This document shows positions 15,633 to 24,867 of a DNA stretch of 64,000 nt, piece after piece (the first letter of the stretch is position 1; each line of letters opens with the position of its first letter). The translations under genes were made by a program, and so were the position numbers. The notes under the pieces are model-generated. The model searched no databases, was not told where the DNA came from, and saw nothing but the letters and a program-made list of their open reading frames with translations. The stretch is from Sphingobium sp. C100 (GTDB lineage: Bacteria > Pseudomonadota > Alphaproteobacteria > Sphingomonadales > Sphingomonadaceae): positions 1 through 64,000 of the forward strand of contig NZ_AYOY01000090.1 of NCBI RefSeq assembly GCF_000508185.1. The letters are read 5' to 3'.

Positions 15633-18188
15633 TCATGGCGCGGGCCGAAGTGCAAAGCGCTTCGTCCCCTCAGAAATTGCAAGATAGGCGGCGACCAATA
15701 GAGCGATCGCACCCAACACCATGCCGCTCGGCGGCGCGAAGTCTAAAAACGACGCCAACGGAAGGAATGGCAGAGTGAGCGCGGTCAGAAGTCCGCCCAG
15801 CGCGGTTACGACCAGGACAATATGCGCGCGGCTTGTCCAGGCCGGCCGGGCGGTGCGGATGATGAAGACCACCAGGATCTGGGTCGCCATCGACTCGATG
15901 AACCAGGCGGACCGGAAGGTCGCAACATCGACGTGAAAGACCTCGAGCAGGAGAACGAAGGTCGCAATGTCGAACAGCGACGATAGCGGTCCCATGATCG
16001 CCGTGAAGCGCACGAGGCCCGGCATGTCCCAGCCACGCGGCCCGGCAAGATCACTCGCATCCGCGCTGTCGAACGGAATGCCGATCTGGGAGAGATCGTA
16101 GATCAGGTTGTTGAGCAGGACCTGCACCGCGGTCAGCGGCAGGAAGGGCAGCACCAGCGAGGCGAGCGCCATGGTCAGCATGTTGCCGAAATTGGAGCTT
16201 GTCCCCATCCGGATATATTTCATGATGTTGGCATAGGTTCGGCGACCCTCGGCGACTCCGTCGGCCAGAACGCCGAGATCGGGCGCGAGCAAGATCATAT
16301 CAGCCGCCTCCCGCGCGACATCGGTTGCGCCGTCCACCGAGAGGCCGACATCGGCTGCGTGGATGGCAGGAGCGTCGTTGATCCCGTCGCCCATGAAACC
16401 CACCGTATGGCCCCGCGCGCGAAGCGCCCGCACGACCCGCACTTTCTGGTCGGGCGTCACCCGCACGAACAGATCGACGGTGTCGACCCGCGCGGCGAGC
16501 GCCGCATCGTTCAGCTTGCCGATCTCCTCTCCCGTGAGCAGGCCCTCGACGGGAAGCGCCAGGCTCGCAACGAGGTGCTCGACGACGGCTCCGGCGTCCC
16601 CCGATATGACCTTGATACGGATACCGGCGGTCTCGAGCCTGGCGACCGCCTCAGCCGCGCTTGCCTTGGGCGGATCGATGAACACGCAATAGCCGGCGAA
16701 GACTAGCCCATCCTCGTCAGCATCGCCGATGCGTTCCTGGTCCGGTGCCGGCTTCCAGGCTATGCCGAGCAGGCGCAACCCCTGCGCGGCGCGTTCGTCG
16801 TGGAGTTGGATGAGGCGCGCGCGCAACCCTTCATCGATCGCGACCAGATCGCCGGATCGATCCCGCGCGTGCCGACAGAGCGCCAGCATCGTCTCCGGGG
16901 CGCCTTTGACGATCTCGATCCGCTCGCCTTCGCGCTCGGCCAGCACCGAGACGCGCCGCCGCTCGAAATCGAACGGGCGCTCGTCGAGCTTCGTCCAGCC
17001 ATCGAGCGATCGGCCGGTCATGTGGGTGATCAGAGCCTCGTCGAGCGGGCTCTTGAGGCCCGTTTCGAACTGGGCGTTGATGGCCGCCAGTTCGGCGACG
17101 CGATCATCGTCGTCGCCATCGATGCCCGGATGTCCGACCAGCGTGATCCGCGCTTCAGTGAGCGTGCCCGTCTTGTCGGTGCACAGCACGTCCATCTCGC
17201 CCAGATCGTGGATCGCCGAAAGACGCTTCACCACGACCTTCGCGCTCGCCATGCGCCGCGCGCCGCGCGCCAGCGACACGGTCATGATCATCGGCAGCAG
17301 TTCGGGCGTCAGCCCGACCGCCAGCGCCATCGAGAACAGGAAGGATTGGAGGGGTGGCCGGCCAAGCGCCAGATGCGCCAGCAGCACGAACAGCACGAGG
17401 AAGATCGTGAGCCGCGCGATCAGCATGCCGAGCTTGTGAATGCCGCGCTCGAACGCCGTGGGGGTAGGCGCGGCCGCCAGGGATTGCGCGATCGCGCCGA
17501 ACCGGGTCCGCGCACCTGTCTCCACGACCAGCATCGTCGCCGTGCCCGCGATCACCGACGTTCCATGGAACAGCGCGCCGCTGGCCTCCGCGGGAGTCGA
17601 GGCTTCCGGATCGGGTCCGACGCGCTTCTCGACCGGATAGGGTTCGCCGGTCAGCAGTGCTTCGTTGACCTGCGCGCCGTTGGAGGCGAGCACGATCCCG
17701 TCGGCGGGCACGAGATCGCCCGCACAGAGCTGCAGCACATCGCCCGCCACGATGGCGCTGACCGGGAGTTCGATCGGCTTGCTGTCGCGCAGCACGGTCG
17801 CATGGAGCGCGATCGAGCGCTTGAGCGCAGCGGCCGTGGCTTGCGCCCGATGTTCCTGCACCATGTCGAGCAGCGTCGAGAGGATCACCACGGCCAGAAT
17901 GATGAGGAAGCTCGCAAGATCGCCGGTGATACCGGCGATGGCGGCGGCGACCAGCAGGATCGCGACCAGCGGATTAGTGAGGCGGTGGAGCAAGTCGACG
18001 AAGATCTGCAGCCGGGCGGTTTCCCCGATCTCGTTGGGGCCGTCACGGGCCAGCCGCGCGTCCGCCTCCTCCTGCGCCAGCCCTTCGCGCTTGGACGCGA
18101 GACGCGTCAGCAGCGCGTCCGGGACATATTGCCAGAACGCGCCGCCGATGTCCGCGGACGGGGACGATGCGGCCAGGGCCCGCGACAA
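15633..18188 (-). CDS. mgtA: Magnesium-translocating P-type ATPase
   Basis: 851 aa, somewhat shorter than E. coli MgtA (898). The P3B-type features are present: RLTNPLVAILLVAAAIAG near residue 70, the phosphorylation motif CTDKTGTLT near residue 335, GDGINDAPA in the hinge, and FGNMLTMALASLVLPFLP in the membrane region near the C-terminus, which resembles the Mg-ATPase pattern. It imports Mg2+ driven by ATP in the inner membrane. It is preceded by a usp gene with a 1-nt gap, so the two form an operon. No MgtL leader or Mg riboswitch was identified. Confidence 0.9.
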   Translation of the reverse strand: MSRALAASSPSADIGGAFWQYVPDALLTRLASKREGLAQEEADARLARDGPNEIGETARLQIFVDLLHRLTNPLVAILLVAAAIAGITGDLASFLIILAVVILSTLLDMVQEHRAQATAAALKRSIALHATVLRDSKPIELPVSAIVAGDVLQLCAGDLVPADGIVLASNGAQVNEALLTGEPYPVEKRVGPDPEASTPAEASGALFHGTSVIAGTATMLVVETGARTRFGAIAQSLAAAPTPTAFERGIHKLGMLIARLTIFLVLFVLLAHLALGRPPLQSFLFSMALAVGLTPELLPMIMTVSLARGARRMASAKVVVKRLSAIHDLGEMDVLCTDKTGTLTEARITLVGHPGIDGDDDDRVAELAAINAQFETGLKSPLDEALITHMTGRSLDGWTKLDERPFDFERRRVSVLAEREGERIEIVKGAPETMLALCRHARDRSGDLVAIDEGLRARLIQLHDERAAQGLRLLGIAWKPAPDQERIGDADEDGLVFAGYCVFIDPPKASAAEAVARLETAGIRIKVISGDAGAVVEHLVASLALPVEGLLTGEEIGKLNDAALAARVDTVDLFVRVTPDQKVRVVRALRARGHTVGFMGDGINDAPAIHAADVGLSVDGATDVAREAADMILLAPDLGVLADGVAEGRRTYANIMKYIRMGTSSNFGNMLTMALASLVLPFLPLTAVQVLLNNLIYDLSQIGIPFDSADASDLAGPRGWDMPGLVRFTAIMGPLSSLFDIATFVLLLEVFHVDVATFRSAWFIESMATQILVVFIIRTARPAWTSRAHIVLVVTALGGLLTALTLPFLPLASFLDFAPPSGMVLGAIALLVAAYLAISEGTKRFALRPAP

Positions 18189-18189
18189 G

Positions 18190-18984
18190 TCAGTGACCGA
18201 GAATCAGCGGAAACTTGCTATGGGCGAGCATACGCTTGGTCACACCGCCAAAGGTCTCCATCAGCCGCCCACGTCCGTAGGCGCCCATCATGATATAGTC
18301 TGCGTGCCAGTTCGCGGCTTCGTCGGCGATGAGCTGATCGGCAGCTGTCAAGCCATCGTCGACGATGCGGATTGAGGTATGGATATTGTGCCGCGACAGA
18401 TATTGCGCGGCTTCTGTCGGCTCGGTCTGCTCGGCGCCATCTCGCGCCATGAAGATCTGCACCTCTTCGGCGAGCGCCAGGAGCGGGACGCACGCCTGCA
18501 TGGTCGCCGCGGCCGACCCCTGTCCGTCCCAGGCGATGAGCGCGCGGCCCAGTTTAAAGCCCCTCCTATCGTCCGGCACGGCGACAACGGGCTTGCGCGC
18601 CTTCACGACGATGCGGCTCGCCAGCTCCCGCATGTCCGGATAGGGGAACTGATCGAGCTTGCGGTTGAGGACGATGAGATCGGCAAGCGCCGCCGCCTCG
18701 ATAACGGCCTCAGCGGCGAAACCCGTCACATCGCTCCAGCTCCACACGACATCTTCGGACGCCAGGCGGGCTTCCAGGGTGGTCTTGTTCCCGGCTTCGC
18801 GGTCGCGTTCGTCAGCCAGCAGCATGGCCGATCCGGTGCCGTCATAGTCGCCCGCGATATTGGGAACCATCGTCACATCGATGCAGGACAGGTGGCCGTC
18901 CAGTGCCCGTGTCAGGTCCAGAGCCGCCTGCAGCCGGGCTTCCTGACCTTCATCAGCATGTACCAGTAACAGGATATTTTTCAT
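18190..18984 (-). CDS. Universal stress protein, tandem UspA domains
   Basis: 264 aa. Two UspA-like domains (about 1-135 and 145-264); the second ends with MMGAYGRGRLMETFGGVTKRML, a form of the G-x2-G-x9-GS/T nucleotide-binding loop. Such tandem Usps are commonly induced by low oxygen. It has GGAGGCG before the ATG and lies 1 nt upstream of mgtA on the same strand. A related motif to the local FixJ-like sites lies 55 nt upstream of its start. Confidence 0.92.
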   Translation of the reverse strand: MKNILLLVHADEGQEARLQAALDLTRALDGHLSCIDVTMVPNIAGDYDGTGSAMLLADERDREAGNKTTLEARLASEDVVWSWSDVTGFAAEAVIEAAALADLIVLNRKLDQFPYPDMRELASRIVVKARKPVVAVPDDRRGFKLGRALIAWDGQGSAAATMQACVPLLALAEEVQIFMARDGAEQTEPTEAAQYLSRHNIHTSIRIVDDGLTAADQLIADEAANWHADYIMMGAYGRGRLMETFGGVTKRMLAHSKFPLILGH

Positions 18985-19015
18985 CGTCGCCTCCGTCTCG
19001 TTTGGAGGAGGCTAT

Positions 19016-19054
19016 GGCGCGATCGCGCCAGTCTATATGCGGGATATTACGGAG
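19016..19054 (-). promoter_or_regulatory. Upstream region of usp-mgtA: palindrome and weak FixJ-like site
   Basis: GGCGCGATCGCGCC at 19016-19029 is a perfect 14-bp palindrome 32 nt before the usp start. Further up, the minus strand reads CTCCGTAATATCCCGC (19039-19054), sharing GTA-N3-TCC with the stronger sites at 27415 and 30945 and lying at a comparable distance (55 nt). The link to FixJ is tentative. Confidence 0.35.
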
Positions 19055-19119
19055 GCCGGTCAGACAGCCCAGGCTGTAGTTTATCTTTAATAACCAGATT
19101 GTTGGGTCATTTTTTGGGC

Positions 19120-19447
19120 CGAGGGTGTTCAACCGTATGATCGTCTTCGAGCCTTCACGCGCGGCGATTGTGAGCAGGAGTTCTGCGGGTTCGCCTTCCT
19201 CGACCAGGCTGCCGTTCGTGTCGGCGATTTTGCCGAGAGCGCGGCTGGGGCGCCATTTCCTCCAGTCGTTGGGTTTGCGAACCGCCGCCAGGACGCCGGC
19301 GGTCGAAGCGGAACTGGCGTGTCTCCGCAGGATCGATGACATAGGCGATCAGTTCGGCCTCCTACTGCCCCAGTTGTACGGCCCGGTCGAGCGCGCGATC
19401 GCAGCGGCAACTCATATCCGTGGCGAGGAGGGTTTTCCGCTGACGGA
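19120..19447 (-). pseudogene. Decayed universal stress protein gene
   Basis: The minus strand reads RKTLLATDMSCRCDRALDRA then VQLGQ, a TAG stop at 19362-19364, then EAELIAYVIDP. A frameshift later it resumes as ADTNGSLVEEGEPAELLLTI and AAREGSKTII. This order (LLATDxSxRxDRALDRA, AELxxxHVxDP, VEEGxPAExxLxxAxxEG) is that of single-domain UspA proteins. At least one nonsense codon and one frameshift make it dead. It lies between two P-type ATPase/usp units; the remaining bases of 18985-19491 show no intact gene. Confidence 0.7.
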
Positions 19448-19491
19448 TTGGAGTGGTCATACAGCGGGCTTTCCAGATGGGGACCTGACAG

Positions 19492-22167
19492 TCAGCTTAG
19501 TTCCTCGAACCAACCGAGGCGGCGCATCAGCAGCTTTTCGCCTTCGAGACAGAAGAACAGCCCGATGCCCAGAACGATGATAAGTGCGCCGTCGCCGAGG
19601 GTGAGCGCGCGGCTTTCGAAGGCCGCCTGCATGAGAGGGGCATAGGTGTAGAGAAGCTGCACCAGCACCACGATGGCGATAGCACCGAGAACGGCAGGCG
19701 TTCCGATCATGCCGCGCCAGGTCAGCGAGCGCATATGCAAATAGCGCACGTTGAAGAGGTAGAAGATCTCCGCGACCACCAGCATGTTGACGACCATCGT
19801 GCGCGCTGTCTCGATATCGCGACCTTGTCCCAGCGTGTGAAAGAAGACGCCCAGCGCCAGCGCCGCGAGCAAAACCGAGACAAGCAGGACACGCCAAAGC
19901 AGGAAGGGCGAAAGCAGCGGCGCGCTCGCTGCCCGCGGTCGCCGCGCCATCGTCCCCGGCTCGCTCGGCTCGAACGCCAGCACCAGGCCAAGCGTCACCG
20001 CCAGTATCAGGTTGATCCAGAGGATTTGGGTGGCCGTCATCGGCAGGGTGAAACCAAAGAGAATTGCGAGCACGACCGCGATGGTCTCGCCGCCGCTGGT
20101 CGGGAGCGTCCATGCGATGACCTTGCGGATATTGTCGTAAACTGTGCGGCCTTCGCGAACCGCAGCAACGATCGAGGAAAAATTATCGTCGAGCAGCACC
20201 ATCTCGGCCGCTTCCTTGGCAGCTTCGGTGCCCTTGTGTCCCATGGCGGTGCCGACATCAGCCTGTTTCAGCGATGGCGCATCGTTGACCCCGTCGCCGG
20301 TCATGGCGACGATCAGGCCGTGCGACTGCAGCGCGCGGACGATCCGCAGCTTATGCTCTGGGCTGGTGCGGGCGAAAACATCGATCTCGAGGACGCACGC
20401 GGCCAACGCGTCATCGGGCAGTACCTCAAGATCCTTGCCGGTGAGACCGCGCGGCTCGTTGCTGATCTGGAGTTGGCGCGCAATTGCGAGCGCCGTGGCG
20501 AGATGATCGCCGGTGATCATCTTGACCGCGATACCGGCCGACCGGCATTCGGCGACCGCTGCCCTGGCTTTCTCGCGCGGCGGGTCGATGAAGCCCATCA
20601 AGCCGAGAAAGTCCACGCCGTCTCCCAGGTCGTCAAAGGCGATGCGCGTCTTGCGCGTGTGCAGCCGCTTTATCGCGAAGCCGAGCAGGCGCTCGCCATG
20701 TTCCGCTGCCTGCGCGATCCGCTGCTCCCAATGACTGGGATCGACACCGGCGATCGCCATCACTGCTTCCGGCGCGCCCTTGATGAAGATGACCGACTCC
20801 CCGGCCGGTCCAGCATGAAGCGTGGCCATGAAGCGATAGACGGCGTCGAACGGGATTTCGTCCAATCGCTTCCATTCGGCGCGGAGGTGATCGGGATTGA
20901 TACCCGCCTTCATCGCAAGGGCAACGAGCGCGCCCTCCATGGGGTCGCCATCGACTTTCCACTGGTCGGCATCGCGTCTCAGCGCCGCGTCGTTGCACAG
21001 CAGCCCACAGCGAACGATCCCGCTTGCCGCCGCGATCGCATCGGCATCGTCCTCAGAACCTTCGCTGGTGAGGCCGCCCTCCGGGGCATTGCCGGACCCG
21101 CCAACGAGGATGGTGTCGCGCTCGATGAGCAAGCGCCGCACCATCATCTCGTTGCGCGTGAGCGTGCCGGTTTTGTCCGAACAGATCACCGAAATGGCGC
21201 CCAATGTTTCGACGGCAGGCAGACGGCGGATGACCGCATTGCGCGCGGCCATCCGCTGCACGCCGATCGCCAGCGTGATGGTGATGACGGCGGGCAGCCC
21301 CTCGGGGATGATGCCGACCGCAAGCGCCACGACCGCGATGAGGGCGTCGATCCAATGGAATCCCCGTGCGAGTACCGCAAAGGTGAACAGGACTATCGAT
21401 CCGCCCATGACCAGCCAGGTGAAGCGGGTCGCGAAGCGGTTGATTTGCCGAAGTAGTGGCGTCGTCACCGTCTCGACAGCCTGGATCAGACTGCTAATGC
21501 GACCGATCTGGGTTTGCATGCCGGTTGCGGCGACCACGCCGCTTGCCTGGCCCGAGGCGACCAGCGTGCCGGAAAAGGCCATGCTGCGCTGGTCGGCGAT
21601 GCCGGCGGCGTCATCGACGGGCTCTTCCTGTTTTTCGACCGGCACGGATTCGCCGGTGAGAGGCGCTTCGTCGATCAGCAGGCCTCGCGCCCGAAGCAGC
21701 CGCAGATCCGCCGGAACCCGGTCTCCAGCTTCCAGGATGACGATGTCCCCGGGCACGAGATCCCTGACTGAGATTGTCTGTCGCGCGCCGTCGCGCAGGA
21801 CGATCGCGTGGGGGGCGATCATGTCGCGGATCGCGCCAAGTGCGCGCTCGGCCTTCCCTTCTTGAGCGAAGCCGACGGCCGCATTGACGAGGACGACAAC
21901 CGCGATGACGAGGGCATCAACGAGGTGACCGAGCAGAGCGGCCGCAAAGGCCGCAGCCAGCAGGAAATAGATGAGTGCGCTGTTGAACTGGGACAGGAAG
22001 CGAAGGGCCGGATGCGTGGTCGCCGTGCTGGGGAGCGCATTCGGCCCATGTCGAGCCAACCTCTCCTCGGCTTCCTCTTGGCTGAGGCCGGCGATGTCAG
22101 TGCCCAGCCGGTCGAGCACCGAGTCGGCCGCCAAGGCGTGCCAGGCTGCGATCTTCTCCGGCTTCAC
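19492..22167 (-). CDS. Cation-translocating P-type ATPase (Ca2+/H+ P2-type)
   Basis: 891 aa. An N-terminal cation-ATPase domain (LSQEEAEERLARHGPN), the TGES motif (APLTGESVPVEKQ), the M4 motif GIIPEGLPAVITITLAIG with PEGLP, phosphorylation motif CSDKTGTLT near residue 335, and GDGVNDAPSLKQADVG. PEGLP is typical of Ca2+-type (P2A) pumps and some bacterial relatives with Na+/K+ or Mn2+ specificity, so the ion is not certain. It is distinct from the MgtA-type pump upstream. Divergent from the small gene and phaB at 22.3 kb. Confidence 0.9.
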   Translation of the reverse strand: MKPEKIAAWHALAADSVLDRLGTDIAGLSQEEAEERLARHGPNALPSTATTHPALRFLSQFNSALIYFLLAAAFAAALLGHLVDALVIAVVVLVNAAVGFAQEGKAERALGAIRDMIAPHAIVLRDGARQTISVRDLVPGDIVILEAGDRVPADLRLLRARGLLIDEAPLTGESVPVEKQEEPVDDAAGIADQRSMAFSGTLVASGQASGVVAATGMQTQIGRISSLIQAVETVTTPLLRQINRFATRFTWLVMGGSIVLFTFAVLARGFHWIDALIAVVALAVGIIPEGLPAVITITLAIGVQRMAARNAVIRRLPAVETLGAISVICSDKTGTLTRNEMMVRRLLIERDTILVGGSGNAPEGGLTSEGSEDDADAIAAASGIVRCGLLCNDAALRRDADQWKVDGDPMEGALVALAMKAGINPDHLRAEWKRLDEIPFDAVYRFMATLHAGPAGESVIFIKGAPEAVMAIAGVDPSHWEQRIAQAAEHGERLLGFAIKRLHTRKTRIAFDDLGDGVDFLGLMGFIDPPREKARAAVAECRSAGIAVKMITGDHLATALAIARQLQISNEPRGLTGKDLEVLPDDALAACVLEIDVFARTSPEHKLRIVRALQSHGLIVAMTGDGVNDAPSLKQADVGTAMGHKGTEAAKEAAEMVLLDDNFSSIVAAVREGRTVYDNIRKVIAWTLPTSGGETIAVVLAILFGFTLPMTATQILWINLILAVTLGLVLAFEPSEPGTMARRPRAASAPLLSPFLLWRVLLVSVLLAALALGVFFHTLGQGRDIETARTMVVNMLVVAEIFYLFNVRYLHMRSLTWRGMIGTPAVLGAIAIVVLVQLLYTYAPLMQAAFESRALTLGDGALIIVLGIGLFFCLEGEKLLMRRLGWFEELS

Positions 22168-22224
22168 CCCTGCTAACTCCGCTGGTTCGTTGAACTTCAG
22201 CGAAGATCAGGATTGCGGCTGTTA

Positions 22225-22276
22225 GGGAATATACGGGATCATACGAGGGGGACGCCGCTTACGGGAATTTGCGTAA
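22225..22276. promoter_or_regulatory. Divergent promoter region of P-ATPase and phaB units
   Basis: The minus strand carries CCCGTATATTCCC (22225-22237), 58 nt before the ATPase start, which shares GTA-N3-TCC with the FixJ-like sites. Rightwards, TTACG-N8-CGTAA (22259-22263 and 22272-22276) is an inverted repeat about 50 nt before the GTG at 22326. Both are candidates for regulator binding; neither is strong alone. Confidence 0.35.
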
Positions 22277-22325
22277 TGCCGGTAAGGCGACAGTGCCGCA
22301 AGCTTGGCGAGGAAAGGCGAGACCC

Positions 22326-22541
22326 GTGTCGAGCAATGATCATCACTTTTATCTGAAGCGCGTCCTGTTTCATCGCCGCCAGCTTGCACTGGCCAACTGC
22401 CAGGAAGCGCGTTTTTGCCACGCGCAGTTGGTGAAAGCCTATCAACGCCGTCTCGCAGAGGTTCGCAGCCGGCGACCAGCGAGCCTTGAGCAAGCACCTA
22501 TGGCGCCTCCGAACGGTGACATAATCGCTCTTCCGCTGTGA
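22326..22541 (+). CDS. Small hypothetical protein upstream of phaB
   Basis: 71 aa from a GTG with AGGAAAGG 9-10 nt upstream. The protein is largely helical and basic, with a run of Ala/Leu/Arg/Gln residues (HRRQLALANCQEARFCHAQL) and no membrane segment. It lies 43 nt before phaB on the same strand, so it may be cotranscribed. I do not recognise a family. Coding status is supported by the ribosome-binding site and position, but not by homology I can name. Confidence 0.45.
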   Translation: MSSNDHHFYLKRVLFHRRQLALANCQEARFCHAQLVKAYQRRLAEVRSRRPASLEQAPMAPPNGDIIALPL

Positions 22542-22584
22542 TGGCGCGAAGAATCTGCTCGACGAAACCAGCTGAGAAAGATCG

Positions 22585-23304
22585 ATGCGTACAGCACTTG
22601 TAACAGGCGGCACCACGGGAATCGGCGCGGCGATCTGCGCCGCGCTTCAGGCGGCCGATATGCGCGTCGCCGCTACCTATAGCGGCCACGAAACCCGCGC
22701 GGCCAGCTTCACGGAGGCAACCGGCATTCCCACCTTCCGCTGGGATGTGAGCGATCATGCGGCTTGCGCAGCGGGCGTCGCGCAAGTGGAAACGGCACTT
22801 GGTCCCATCGATATCCTGGTCAACAATGCTGGCATTACACGCGATTCCAGCCTGCTCAAGATGAGCGAGGAGGCGTGGAAGCGGGTGCTTGGCGTCGATC
22901 TCGACAGCTGTTTCAACATGGCGCAGACGGTGGTCGGCGGCATGAAGGCGCGGCGATGGGGGCGCATCGTCAGCATCGCGTCGATCAATGGCCAGATCGG
23001 GCAGTTCGGACAGACCAACTATGCCGCCGCGAAGGCCGGCATGCTCGGCTTCACCAAGGCGCTGGCGCTCGAGGTGGCGCGTGACGGCGTGACGGTCAAT
23101 GCCGTCGCACCAGGCTATACCGACACCGATATGGTTGCGGCCGTGGCGCCCGAAATCATGAAGACCATTGTGGCACGAATCCCGGTCGGACGTCTTGCCC
23201 GGCCAGAGGAAATCGCCCGCAGCGTTGCGTTTCTCGTTGCCGACGAAGCAGGGTTCATCACCGGATCGACGCTTTCGGTCAATGGCGGCCAGGCCATGAT
23301 CTGA
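22585..23304 (+). CDS. phaB: Acetoacetyl-CoA reductase (SDR family)
   Basis: 239 aa. Rossmann motif TGGTTGIG at residues 7-14, NNAG near 80, catalytic Ser and Y-x3-K (NYAAAKAGM) near 147-151. SINGQIGQFGQTNYAAAKAG is the block that separates PhaB from FabG. The enzyme reduces acetoacetyl-CoA to (R)-3-hydroxybutyryl-CoA with NADPH, step 2 of PHB synthesis, between phaA (6.5 kb) and phaC (34.9 kb). Convergent with the next gene, 3 nt apart. Confidence 0.93.
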   Translation: MRTALVTGGTTGIGAAICAALQAADMRVAATYSGHETRAASFTEATGIPTFRWDVSDHAACAAGVAQVETALGPIDILVNNAGITRDSSLLKMSEEAWKRVLGVDLDSCFNMAQTVVGGMKARRWGRIVSIASINGQIGQFGQTNYAAAKAGMLGFTKALALEVARDGVTVNAVAPGYTDTDMVAAVAPEIMKTIVARIPVGRLARPEEIARSVAFLVADEAGFITGSTLSVNGGQAMI

Positions 23305-23307
23305 TGG

Positions 23308-24867
23308 TCAGTCGTCGTGGCTGCCTGGCTCCAGGCCAAGCAGCGCGCGCGCCTTTCTGCAGAGGTCAGCCAGCAAACCCTCACTGATCAAGATTTCCCA
23401 AGTGGCGGGTTTGCCGGTTAATTTCTGCGACTGCGCGCGCACGATCTCGGCGTTGGCATCCGATGCGTCGGATATCCGGCGATCCACGCGCGCTATGCGC
23501 TGATCTTCGGACAGTTCGAGCCAAAGGCCGGTGAATTCGCACTCTGTGCGTCCCGCAACCTCCGCTATCGCCTCGCGCTCATCCGGAGTGCCGAACACCG
23601 CATCAGCGATAACGGCGTGACCCGCGGCCAGATCGTGCTGGGCAAGGCCGCCAAGGGTATCATAAACGGCAGCGCTGGCCTCGGCGCTATAAGACGAAGG
23701 GGGTAACGGCGTTTCCGAGGGAACACCCGCGAGGCGCTTGCGCAGGATGTCGCTGCGAAGGATGCGCGCGCCAGGCGGCCTGCCGACATACGCTCCAAGC
23801 GTTCGCGCCAGCGTCGACTTGCCCGTGCCCGACAACCCGCCGATCGCGATCATCCTCGGCTTTTCCTCGCCGATCAGCCTTTCCGCAAGCTCAAGATAAT
23901 GCACGGCCTCTTTTCCGGCACGACCGGCCTCGCCGCCGCGCTTGGCACGCACGGCCGCCACATGGGCGCGGATGGATGCCCGCACGCTCATGAACAGCGG
24001 CATCAGGCCGATTGCGTTCTCGTCCTCGGGCGATTGATCGAGATAGCGATTGAAAACCATATTGGCCTGAACGCGCAGGCCCCGTTGCCAGAGATCCATC
24101 AGCAGGAAGGCAAGATCGTAAAGAACGTCCGTCGTCGCGAGCTCGGCATCGAATTCGAGGCAATCGAACGGCGTCGGCACGCCATCGATCGTCGCGATGT
24201 TGGCTAGGTGCAGGTCGCCATGGACATGGCGGATGCGGCCGGCCTTTCCGCGCGCATCGAGCAGTCCACTGTTGTGATCCACAAGGGCGTTGAGCCGCTC
24301 CGTCAGTCCGGCGGCAGCGTTAGGGTCCAGGATGTCGGAAGAGGCGCCCATCGCTTCGGCATTGCCGGCGATGATCTGGCGAATACGGGCGGCGCCGTCG
24401 CCGGGCCAGGCGATCTGCGCTCTGGAATGGAAGCCGACGAGGGAATCGGCCAGCTGCCGCAGCGCTGCTTCATCGAGCGCGCCCCGCTCAGCCAGTTCGC
24501 TCCAGAGCGCACCATCCGGAAATCGCCGCATCTCCAGGATCCAGTCGATCGCTTCGCCGCCGCCGTCGATGGCAAGCAGACCGGCTTTGTCCCGCGTGAT
24601 CGGATGCACGGCTTTGTAGAGGCTCGGCGCGGTTCGGCGATTGAGCGCAAGCTCGGCTTCCAAAGCCGTCCGGCGCTTGTCGGGTGTGGAGAAGTCGAGA
24701 TAGCCCAGATCCACCGGACGCTTGATCTTCCACGCCGTCTCGCCGCTCAGGAAGATGCTCGCCGCGTGGGTGTCGATCCGCCGGACAAGCCCTAAGTTTC
24801 CGAAGGCGTTGCTGGAGGCAAGCCATTCAGCCATGTCGGGCGCGTCCTTTGGCGTTGGATCAGCCAT
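23308..24867 (-). CDS. Fused aminoglycoside-phosphotransferase-like / AAA kinase protein
   Basis: 519 aa. The N-terminal half (about 20-320) is APH-like with the catalytic HGDLHLANI motif near residue 220 and FDCLEF. The C-terminal half is a P-loop kinase with GGLSGTGKST near residue 350 and an RSDILRKRL block. This two-domain architecture is widespread in proteobacteria and its substrate is unknown; despite the name, aminoglycoside resistance is not implied. It overlaps the preceding alcohol dehydrogenase gene by 8 nt, so the genes are coupled. Confidence 0.88.
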   Translation of the reverse strand: MADPTPKDAPDMAEWLASSNAFGNLGLVRRIDTHAASIFLSGETAWKIKRPVDLGYLDFSTPDKRRTALEAELALNRRTAPSLYKAVHPITRDKAGLLAIDGGGEAIDWILEMRRFPDGALWSELAERGALDEAALRQLADSLVGFHSRAQIAWPGDGAARIRQIIAGNAEAMGASSDILDPNAAAGLTERLNALVDHNSGLLDARGKAGRIRHVHGDLHLANIATIDGVPTPFDCLEFDAELATTDVLYDLAFLLMDLWQRGLRVQANMVFNRYLDQSPEDENAIGLMPLFMSVRASIRAHVAAVRAKRGGEAGRAGKEAVHYLELAERLIGEEKPRMIAIGGLSGTGKSTLARTLGAYVGRPPGARILRSDILRKRLAGVPSETPLPPSSYSAEASAAVYDTLGGLAQHDLAAGHAVIADAVFGTPDEREAIAEVAGRTECEFTGLWLELSEDQRIARVDRRISDASDANAEIVRAQSQKLTGKPATWEILISEGLLADLCRKARALLGLEPGSHDD

